A stretch of 63,132 bases of DNA. Source: Legionellales bacterium (GTDB taxonomy: Bacteria > Pseudomonadota > Gammaproteobacteria > Comchoanobacterales > Comchoanobacteraceae). The stretch is from positions 1 to 63,132 of the forward strand of contig PBNF01000005.1 in assembly GCA_002722995.1 (NCBI GenBank), in the 5' to 3' direction. Shown piece by piece: positions 55,158-63,132 of this stretch (position 1 is the stretch's first letter; each line of letters begins with the position of its first letter). Both the position numbers and the translations under genes were made by a program. The notes beneath the pieces were generated by a model. That model searched no databases, was not told the origin of the DNA, and saw nothing but the letters and a program-made list of their open reading frames with translations.

Positions 55158-56320
55158 CGCGCCCACTCTTTCAAAAAGTTCTAACTGTTTTTGGCACACG
55201 ACCAGAAGCAATCAAAATGGCTCCTCTAGTCAAAACCCTTAACGCAGATGAACGCTTTGAACACACAGTATGTGTCACAGGACAGCATCGTGAAATGCTT
55301 GATGAGGTCTTAGATATATTTGAAATCACGCCTGATTTCGACCTTAACATTATCGAGCCCAACCAAAGCCTCTCTCATATAACAAGTAAAATTCTTTCAG
55401 AAATGCCTGACATTCTACATCAATGCCAGCCTGATATTGTGCTGGTTCATGGAGACACTTCAACAACATTTGCTGCAGCATTGGCCTCTTTTTATGCCAA
55501 AATCAAAGTTGGGCACATAGAAGCAGGTCTACGAACAGGTGATATTTATACCCCTTGGCCAGAAGAAGCCAACCGTAAGTTAACCGCTTCAATTACCCAC
55601 TTGCACTTTGCGCCCACTCAATCCTCGGCAAATAACTTAATGGCTGAAGGTGTAGATGCTAAAAATATTTATATAACCGGCAACACGGTTATTGATGCTT
55701 TATTTTTAGCGATTGATAAAATTCAAAATACCTCAGGATTACTAGAAGACTTAAAAACTCAATATAGTTTTTTGAGCTCCAATAAAAAAACAATTCTTTT
55801 CACAGGGCATCGCCGAGACATTTTTGGAAGTGGGTTCGAAGATATCTGCAAAACACTCGTTAAAATTGCTGAGCATCATCAAGACATTCAAATAGTATGC
55901 CCACTCCACTTAAATCCAAATATTCAAACACCGGCGAATCAATACTTAAAAGGAATCGATAACATCTACATCATTAAACCAGTTGGATATTTAGATTTCA
56001 TTTACCTGATGGATCGATCTGATTTAATCCTGACGGACTCTGGAGGCATTCAGGAGGAAGCTCCGACACTGGGTAAACCTGTCTTGGTCATGCGTGAAAC
56101 CACCGAACGCCTCGAAGCCCTCAATGCAGGCACAGTTAAACTGGTTGGCACGAGCACTCAAACCATCATTTCAGAAGTTGAGCACTTATTAGAGGATACA
56201 CATTCATATCAAAAAATAAGCCGTGTTGATAATCCCTACGGCGACGGGAATAGCTGTCAAAAAATCATCAGCGTGTTGAGCGGTGAAAACACGATACATC
56301 GACTCAACCCAAAAGTTTAG
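55154..56320 (+). CDS. wecB: UDP-N-acetylglucosamine 2-epimerase (non-hydrolysing)
   Basis: WecB interconverts UDP-GlcNAc and UDP-ManNAc, a precursor for enterobacterial-common-antigen-like or capsular glycans. The 388-aa enzyme has FGTRPEAIKMAPLV at the N-terminus, VHGDTSTTFAAALAS, GHIEAGLRTGD, TGHRRD, and the UDP-binding LTDSGGIQEEAPTLGKPVLV with the conserved RETTERLEA. It stands in the glycosyltransferase neighbourhood; wecC is not seen. The tail region after residue 375 is short and variable. Confidence 0.94.
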   Translation: MTRPLFQKVLTVFGTRPEAIKMAPLVKTLNADERFEHTVCVTGQHREMLDEVLDIFEITPDFDLNIIEPNQSLSHITSKILSEMPDILHQCQPDIVLVHGDTSTTFAAALASFYAKIKVGHIEAGLRTGDIYTPWPEEANRKLTASITHLHFAPTQSSANNLMAEGVDAKNIYITGNTVIDALFLAIDKIQNTSGLLEDLKTQYSFLSSNKKTILFTGHRRDIFGSGFEDICKTLVKIAEHHQDIQIVCPLHLNPNIQTPANQYLKGIDNIYIIKPVGYLDFIYLMDRSDLILTDSGGIQEEAPTLGKPVLVMRETTERLEALNAGTVKLVGTSTQTIISEVEHLLEDTHSYQKISRVDNPYGDGNSCQKIISVLSGENTIHRLNPKV

Positions 56321-56680
56321 AAAACACCTCAACCTAAAATATCGCTGCAATGAATTCAATCAGATGACGCGATAGAATCGATGGCTTTATCATACCGTTA
56401 TCTGATCACATCAACTATCATTACAGCTCATAACCTCCACATGATTCATATGGATCGACAGGTTATAAACAGCAGGCTATGACTATGATCAAATTAACAT
56501 TTGAAGCAAGGGCCTGCACAACAATCACAGATAGTGCGTTTCAGGCAATTCATACATTAAAAACTGATCGATATTTTTTAATTGTGCTTTTAAACACTTC
56601 AAACAATTTCATTACTTTCACATGAAAATCACACGCCATAAGATTAAAATAATTTATTTTAAAAGGCCTCTTTAAGGCAA
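56321..56680. other. 360-bp intergenic region downstream of wecB and of tRNA-Ser
   Basis: wecB (plus) and the tRNA (minus) converge here. On the minus strand just after the tRNA CCA, GCCT-TAAAG-AGGC followed by CTTTT may be a short terminator (about 56660-56679). No other gene is visible; the frame 56550-56765 is an artefact of the tRNA. Confidence 0.4.
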
Positions 56681-56771
56681 TGGCGGAGAGAGAGGGATTC
56701 GAACCCTCGGTACGGGAATGCCGCACACACGCTTTCCAGGCGTGCCCCTTCGACCGCTCGGGCACCTCTCC
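56681..56771 (-). tRNA. tRNA-Ser (anticodon GGA)
   Basis: A 91-nt class II tRNA including an encoded CCA. The acceptor GGAGAGG pairs with UCUCUCC (one G-U); the anticodon stem CACGC/GCGTG holds the loop CTGGAAA, so the anticodon is GGA (codons UCC/UCU). A long variable arm and the T arm GAGGG-TTCGAAT-CCCTC complete it. Its 5' end lies only 4 nt after the ftsB stop on the same strand, so it may be processed from the eno-ftsB transcript. Confidence 0.97.
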
Positions 56772-56775
56772 TCAA

Positions 56776-57078
56776 TCACGAATAACGGTAAAAACGTTCA
56801 CCCTGTTTAATGTAGTTTAACCGAAGTCTTGCTTGGTGCTCAAGAGCCGCTTTTGAGTGCTCTAAAGCAATCACTTGTTTGGCTAACGTCTGGTTTCCTT
56901 GCTCAAAAGTTTCATTGTCCCGAGCATGTTGTTCAACCTGAATAGCCAATGAAAAATAATGCGTTAAACCTTGGGTTGAACCCCAAATTTCATACTGGAC
57001 AACTGAAAAAAGCCCCACCAAAACACAGGCCATTAAACACCGATGCTGAGCAGATGAAACCATATCTGATAATACCAT
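56776..57078 (-). CDS. ftsB: Cell division protein FtsB
   Basis: FtsB is the small bitopic divisome protein that works with FtsL and FtsQ. The 100-aa product has one membrane helix (CLMACVLVGLFSVVQYEIW), a periplasmic coiled coil (DNETFEQGNQTLAKQVIALE) and the conserved end LRLNYIKQGERFYRY, matching the GMIKPGExFYR signature. ATG 57078 lies 9 bp after the eno stop; a second ATG at 57063 is possible. Position directly after eno is the usual gammaproteobacterial order. Confidence 0.9.
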   Translation of the reverse strand: MVLSDMVSSAQHRCLMACVLVGLFSVVQYEIWGSTQGLTHYFSLAIQVEQHARDNETFEQGNQTLAKQVIALEHSKAALEHQARLRLNYIKQGERFYRYS

Positions 57079-57087
57079 TATGACCGA

Positions 57088-58389
57088 TCAATTTAAATTA
57101 TATAACGCTTGGCCTGAAGAAAACAAGCCTAAATGCCCTAGATCAGATTCAATTCTCAGTAATTGATTGTATTTCAGTGCACGCTCACGTGCAGGCGCCC
57201 CAATTTTAATTTGACCTGCATTTAAACCAACACTTAAATCAACAATACTCGTATCTTCTGTTTCACCCGAACGATGCGAGACAATCACACCATATCTTGC
57301 TGCTTGAGCACAACGCATCGTTGAAAGGGTTTCACTCAAAGTGCCCACCTGATTCGGTTTGATTAAGATGGCATTGGCAGCACCTTGTTCAATGGCACGC
57401 TCTAGTTGAGAGCGCTGTGTTACAAAGACATCGTCTCCCACCAACTGAATATGCTGACCTAATGCTTGGGTGAGCTGACTCCAACCCGCCCAGTCTTGCT
57501 CTGCCATACCATCTTCAATTGAAACAATAGGAAATGATTGAACCCAAGCTTGTATGCGCTCAACCCATTCTGCTGAATCTAACCGTTGATGTTCAGAACC
57601 TAAATGGTAATACCCATCAGTATAAAATTCTGAGGCAGCAACATCTAATGCCATTGCGATATCTTGCCCCGGTTTAAAACCAGCCGCTTCAATGGCTTGA
57701 AGCACCCAATTTAATGCTTCAGTATTTGAAGTAACTTCAGGCGCAAAGCCGCCTTCATCCCCCACTGTAATACGCAAGCCCTTTTTTAATAATAAAGTTT
57801 TAAGCGCCTGATACACTTTAACAGACATTTCTAAGGCCGCTTGATAACTACTTGCTGACACAGGCACAATCATGATTTCCTGAATATCTAAAGCGTTATC
57901 TGCATGCGCACCTCCATTGAGAATATTGAGCAATGGCATTGGAAGCATACATCCCGCGTCACCTCCTAAATAACGATATAAAGGCTGATGAATCGATGAA
58001 GCTGCAGCGTGCGCCACTGCCAATGAAGCCGATAATATGGCATTGCCCCCTAACTTAGATTTTTGAGGTGTTCCATCTAAGTTAATTAAAATATCATCAA
58101 TCTTTACTTGATCAAAAGGATCTTGTCCTTCAAGCGCTGGATGTATCAGAGCATGCATTTGATCAATCACTCCTAAGACACCACGCCCATGATAGCGCTT
58201 AGATTGGTGATCCCTAAGTTCGAGGACTTCTTGTGAGCCTACAGATGCACCACTGGGCACTGCAGCACGGCCCGATGATCCATCTGTTAATGTAACAGTA
58301 CATTCAATTGTAGGAGAGGCACGTGAATCTAAAATCTCTAAAGCTTGAATCGATTGAATACGAACAGGCATCATGGGATTAGTCATCAT
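57088..58389 (-). CDS. eno: Enolase
   Basis: Enolase interconverts 2-phosphoglycerate and phosphoenolpyruvate. The 433-aa protein has ALEILDSRASPTIEC, NGGAHADNALDIQEIMIVP, GDEGGFAPEV, the Mg ligand segments SIEDGMAEQDW and VGDDVFVT, catalytic Lys in LIKPNQVGT and SHRSGETEDTSIVDL. The ATG directly abuts the kdsA stop (TAAATG). Glycolytic and KDO genes share this pyrG-kdsA-eno-ftsB run. Confidence 0.97.
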   Translation of the reverse strand: MMTNPMMPVRIQSIQALEILDSRASPTIECTVTLTDGSSGRAAVPSGASVGSQEVLELRDHQSKRYHGRGVLGVIDQMHALIHPALEGQDPFDQVKIDDILINLDGTPQKSKLGGNAILSASLAVAHAAASSIHQPLYRYLGGDAGCMLPMPLLNILNGGAHADNALDIQEIMIVPVSASSYQAALEMSVKVYQALKTLLLKKGLRITVGDEGGFAPEVTSNTEALNWVLQAIEAAGFKPGQDIAMALDVAASEFYTDGYYHLGSEHQRLDSAEWVERIQAWVQSFPIVSIEDGMAEQDWAGWSQLTQALGQHIQLVGDDVFVTQRSQLERAIEQGAANAILIKPNQVGTLSETLSTMRCAQAARYGVIVSHRSGETEDTSIVDLSVGLNAGQIKIGAPARERALKYNQLLRIESDLGHLGLFSSGQALYNLN

Positions 58390-59226
58390 TTATACCGCTT
58401 TATCAGATTGCTGGGTACGTGTCAGATGAAATAAAGCCACCCATTGCTCTAGCAGGGCTTGCATTTGATCTAACGGCATTGAATTAGGCCCATCACTCAA
58501 AGCTTTCTCGGGATTTGGGTGCGTTTCCATAAACAAACCATCAACCCCTACAGCAATTGCAGCACGCGCCAAAGGTTCGATATATTCTCGTTGACCGGAT
58601 GACGCTTCACCTAACCCACCGGGTAACTGCACTGCATGTGTTGCATCGAAGATCACAGGGGCTCCTAATGTTTTCATAAAAGCCAAGCTACGCATATCTA
58701 CGACTAAATTATTATATCCAAATGTTGTGCCGCGCTCACAGAGCCAAATAGGTGAATCTCCAAAAGCTTGTGCTTTATTCAGTACAGTTTTCATTTCCCA
58801 AGGAGAAAGGAATTGACCTTTTTTAATATTGACCGCACAACCTTGCTGCATTGCAGCCTGAATCAAATTTGTTTGTCGGCACAAAAAAGCTGGAATCTGA
58901 ATCATATCAACAACTGCTGTAATATCACTGAGACCATACGTTTCATGAATGTCTGTAATGACCGGAATATCATAAGTTGAGCGCACAGATGCCAATATAT
59001 TTAAACCTTCATCTAAACCAGGGCCTCGATAACTATGATGAGCGCTTCGATTCGCTTTATCTAGAGAGGCTTTAAAAATATAATCAATACCTAGACGATC
59101 ACATAATAATTTCATCGTTGAGGCCACTTCAAAGACAACCTCTTTTGATTCAATGACACAAGGGCCTGCAATCAACACTAACCGTTTCAGTGATTGGTGT
59201 GAGTGCAGTAAATGTGGGTTCCACAT
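58390..59226 (-). CDS. kdsA: 3-deoxy-8-phosphooctulonate synthase (KDO-8-P synthase)
   Basis: KdsA condenses PEP with arabinose 5-phosphate to make KDO-8-P for the lipopolysaccharide inner core. The 278-aa protein shows LIAGPCVIES, FKASLDKANRSAHHSYRGPG, TDIHETYG, the family QIPAFLCRQT and a metal/substrate site around FDATHAVQLPGG. RBS AAGGAG lies 7 nt before ATG 59226. Enolase, encoded next, supplies the PEP. Gram-negative envelope synthesis is thereby confirmed together with lpxK and msbA. Confidence 0.97.
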   Translation of the reverse strand: MWNPHLLHSHQSLKRLVLIAGPCVIESKEVVFEVASTMKLLCDRLGIDYIFKASLDKANRSAHHSYRGPGLDEGLNILASVRSTYDIPVITDIHETYGLSDITAVVDMIQIPAFLCRQTNLIQAAMQQGCAVNIKKGQFLSPWEMKTVLNKAQAFGDSPIWLCERGTTFGYNNLVVDMRSLAFMKTLGAPVIFDATHAVQLPGGLGEASSGQREYIEPLARAAIAVGVDGLFMETHPNPEKALSDGPNSMPLDQMQALLEQWVALFHLTRTQQSDKAV

Positions 59227-59237
59227 CGCCGTCTCCT

Positions 59238-60905
<1,668 letters not shown>

Positions 60906-61046
60906 TCACACAACTTAAGATTTGAATTGATAAAGATTATATACAAAAACAACGGCTCAAAACAATGATAAAATCGGATTGATGCTTAAACCGCATAGAG
61001 GCATTAAGCATCAAAATTGACTCAAGTCTTGAGACGACTCAAAGGA

Positions 61047-61367
61047 TCACTTAGGAGCACGAGAGACTTTCAAGGGTTTCTCAGAGAAACTAGAATCAAT
61101 TTCAAATGGAGGCACGATGGCAGGGTCATCCTGGATCACAGAAGGAGGAGGCGTGCAGCCAATCAACACCGGCCCTAATAACTTGCTAGGAGATGTTTCA
61201 TCTTTAGAGGCAAGATCTAAACTGGGACGCAATAAACAAAGCCATACGGCATACATCAACAATACACCTAATAAGTGATCAGGGTACCACAAAGAGAAAC
61301 AACCTAAAGCTGCAATTTTCTTAAAGCTGCTCAACTGAAAGTCTTGACTAAAACGATTACTCAACAT
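61047..61367 (-). CDS. Hypothetical one-helix membrane protein (106 aa)
   Basis: An unrecognised protein with a central hydrophobic stretch (HLLGVLLMYAVWLCLL) and a Pro-rich, polar C-terminal half (GCTPPPSVIQDDPAIVPPFE). The isolated Cys in VLIGCTPPP does not follow a signal peptide closely enough for a convincing lipobox. It lies 145 bp from pyrG and diverges from rmuC. The long, clean frame supports it as a gene, but there is no family evidence. Confidence 0.5.
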   Translation of the reverse strand: MLSNRFSQDFQLSSFKKIAALGCFSLWYPDHLLGVLLMYAVWLCLLRPSLDLASKDETSPSKLLGPVLIGCTPPPSVIQDDPAIVPPFEIDSSFSEKPLKVSRAPK

Positions 61368-61584
61368 GGTGTTCCTAATATTTCATTCTATGAAATAAAT
61401 TCTCTTATAGGTTAAACCTAATTAAGAATTTTCTAAGGACCTTCCATGTTCCTTAACAAGGTTTGATCATCCTATAAATCAATCTAAAAGTCAATATTAT
61501 ACGCTCGAACCAAAACATAAATATTTGATAAACTCCCATAAAAAAAGCTACAGTAAAACATCATTACAACCTTTAGAGCTCAGC

Positions 61585-62775
61585 ATGGATACTTCAATAT
61601 TTTTTTTCAACGTAATCACCCTCATTGGCTGGGGAATAGCTGCTTATCTTAAACACCGACTGACAGTTAAAGACCAAGAACTTAAATCTTTAAAAGATTG
61701 GAAACATACTCAATTAAATGAACACAATAAAATCCATCAGCTCCAGCATCAATATTTAAGCACACAAAACACACAGCATTTGCATTTACAAGATCATTTA
61801 ACACGCGCGATGCAAGACATCAGAACTCAATTAGAAAGCACCTTGCGCCAACATGCTGAAAGCTTTAACCATCCGCTCAAAACGCTTACAGACACAGTAG
61901 AAAAACGACTTGAAAATATTTCCACACAGGTCAATGGACGCCTAGAAGCAGGCTTTGAGAAAACTAATGCGATCTTCACAAGCGTCATTCAACGATTGGC
62001 TCAAATTGATGAAGCACAAAAACGCATTCAGAATCTCTCAGAAACATTGTGTGATTTCAAACATTTGCTCAATGATAAAAAAGCACGTGGTACTTTTGGA
62101 GAAGTTCAATTAGCTACGCTTGTTCGTAACACACTGCCTGAACAACATTTTCAGTTACAATATACCTTAAGTAATGGAAAACGAGCTGATTGCATGCTGT
62201 TTTTACCCCAACCCACGGGTCATATGGCGATTGATTCAAAATTCCCTTTAGAAAGTTACCAAAAAATGATGAATGCCAGTGATGAGTCAACTCAAAAACA
62301 ACATCAAAAACAGTTTTCAACAGATTTAATTACACATATAGAGCATATTGCTCAACGTTATATCATTCCAAATGAAACCGCACCTGGCGCCATCATGTTC
62401 ATTCCTGCCGAATCAATTTTTGCAGACATTCATTCGTCCCACCCTAATGTCATTGCAAAAGCACACGCGCTAAAAGTATGGTTAGTATCTCCGAGCACAA
62501 TGATGGCCATTTTAACGACTGCCTTAGGGATACTTAAAGACATTGCCACTCAAAAACAAGTCCATGACATTCAAAAACATCTAGGGCATCTCAACCAAGA
62601 TTTCAAACGTTTTAAAAAACGAATGGACAATTTATCTCGACATATCCAACAGGCGCACGATGATATTCAACAGGTGCACACCTCATCACACAAAATTTCA
62701 ACACGTTTTGAACAAATTGAAGCTGTTCAACTTGAGACTCATTCAATTGAAGTAGCAACACCTGAATCAGAATAA
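61585..62775 (+). CDS. rmuC: DNA recombination protein RmuC
   Basis: RmuC limits rearrangements at inverted repeats and carries a PD-(D/E)XK-like core. The 396-aa protein has an N-terminal membrane anchor (TSIFFFNVITLIGWGIAAYL), a coiled-coil region and the RmuC domain: GTFGEVQLATLVRNTLPEQHF, then AIDSKFPLESYQKM, MFIPAESIFADI and VWLVSPSTMMAIL. ATG 61585 is preceded by GAG at about 8 nt; a TTG 60 bp upstream in frame is unlikely. The 3' end overlaps tatD by 37 bp. Confidence 0.93.
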   Translation: MDTSIFFFNVITLIGWGIAAYLKHRLTVKDQELKSLKDWKHTQLNEHNKIHQLQHQYLSTQNTQHLHLQDHLTRAMQDIRTQLESTLRQHAESFNHPLKTLTDTVEKRLENISTQVNGRLEAGFEKTNAIFTSVIQRLAQIDEAQKRIQNLSETLCDFKHLLNDKKARGTFGEVQLATLVRNTLPEQHFQLQYTLSNGKRADCMLFLPQPTGHMAIDSKFPLESYQKMMNASDESTQKQHQKQFSTDLITHIEHIAQRYIIPNETAPGAIMFIPAESIFADIHSSHPNVIAKAHALKVWLVSPSTMMAILTTALGILKDIATQKQVHDIQKHLGHLNQDFKRFKKRMDNLSRHIQQAHDDIQQVHTSSHKISTRFEQIEAVQLETHSIEVATPESE

Positions 62776-63132
62776 GGCCATCCAAAGAGTTGTTTAAAAT
62801 TCGAGCTTGTGGCTTCAATCACCGTTTCGAGAGAGACCTCTTTCAATTCAGCAACTTTCTGCGCAACATATATCACATATTCTGGAAAATTTGATTGACC
62901 TCTAAAAGGCACTGGTGCCAAATAAGGCGCATCTGTCTCAATCAGTAAGCGATTCAAAGGCAAAGCTTGAACCACCGCCCTTAAATCACTTGCGTTTTTA
63001 AAAGTGATAATACCCGAAAATGAAATCAAACAACCTAAATCAATGGCAGCTTCTGCCGTTTCTAGCGTATCAGTAAAACAGTGCATTACTGCTGGACCAG
63101 AATCTTCTTCTTTCAATATTTTCAAAACATCC
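62739..63132 (-). CDS. tatD: TatD family metal-dependent deoxyribonuclease (3' part; 5' end outside window)
   Basis: The frame is open through the end of the window, so only the C-terminal ~130 residues are present. They contain VMHCFTDTLETAEAAIDLG (metal ligand His), ISFSGIITFKNA, LPLNRLLIETDAPYLAPVP (metal ligand Asp, RGQSN) and the closing VIEATSSNFKQLFGW, all typical of TatD/YcfH hydrolases. The last bases read D-V-L-K-I-L-K-E-E, as in complete relatives. An apparent TTG start at 63125 is only internal. Confidence 0.94.
   Translation of the reverse strand, partial: DVLKILKEEDSGPAVMHCFTDTLETAEAAIDLGCLISFSGIITFKNASDLRAVVQALPLNRLLIETDAPYLAPVPFRGQSNFPEYVIYVAQKVAELKEVSLETVIEATSSNFKQLFGWPYSDSGVATSIE

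Noticed and set aside
54982-55242. 86-codon frame overlapping the start of wecB
   Set aside because: It runs about 90 bp into wecB in another frame with no RBS; the 36-codon frame at 55047 fits the RBS and coupling better.
56550-56765. Minus-strand frame beginning MPERSKGHAWK
   Set aside because: This is the familiar false translation of a tRNA-Ser gene; its first part lies wholly within the tRNA.

Overview
The window looks like chromosomal DNA of a low-GC gammaproteobacterium, most likely Legionellales-like (Coxiella/Legionella relatives) and possibly host-associated. The grounds are the conserved gene orders icd-clpA-infA and pyrG-kdsA-eno-ftsB, lipid A genes (lpxK, msbA, kdsA), an AddAB-type nuclease/helicase pair instead of RecBCD, and a giant membrane protein with ankyrin repeats. 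The lineage is inference; no 16S or other marker is present. TGA, TAA and TAG all end genes here, so the standard bacterial code applies.

Layout. 1-5.4 kb: minD-minE, then leucine dehydrogenase and a complete E1alpha/E1beta/E2 2-oxoacid dehydrogenase set in one tightly overlapping run. 5.3-9.1 kb (minus): yibN (broken by an in-frame TGA)-secB-msbA-lpxK. 9.2-13.4 kb: isovaleryl-CoA dehydrogenase, methylcrotonyl-CoA carboxylase beta and an enoyl-CoA hydratase. With the first operon these give most of a leucine-to-HMG-CoA route, but the carboxylase alpha subunit, HMG-CoA lyase and E3 are not here. 13.4-20.7 kb: infA, clpA (no clpS), icd, mnmA, a YchJ protein and two unrecognised polytopic membrane proteins. 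20.8-34.1 kb: mfd, a ZIP metal transporter, addB-addA, folE, a CsiV-like exported protein, a Bcr/CflA MFS pump and periplasmic sodC.

34-42 kb: a RhlE-type helicase and cold-shock protein, then an accessory block. It holds two unrecognised soluble proteins (103 and 348 aa class) closed by a strong terminator, and a 1297-aa protein with about nine membrane segments and a C-terminal ankyrin array. That array's DNA repeats are nearly identical, and a frame-shifted repeat relic lies beyond its stop codon. 42-51 kb: an SLC13/ArsB-type transporter and a light/UV cluster on the minus strand: cryptochrome-like protein, rhodanese, DUF3429, FAD amine-oxidase-like protein, CPD photolyase, FeS-type (6-4) photolyase broken by one TGA, a 46-aa DUF2256 protein and a transglutaminase-like protein.

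51-63 kb: a COG0523 metallochaperone GTPase, two glycosyltransferases, a 36-aa reading frame coupled to wecB, tRNA-Ser(GGA), ftsB, eno, kdsA, pyrG, a small membrane protein, rmuC and the 3' part of tatD. The most unusual points are the two conserved genes each stopped by a single TGA that could have been CGA, the ankyrin/membrane accessory block, and several short genes that length cut-offs would miss.
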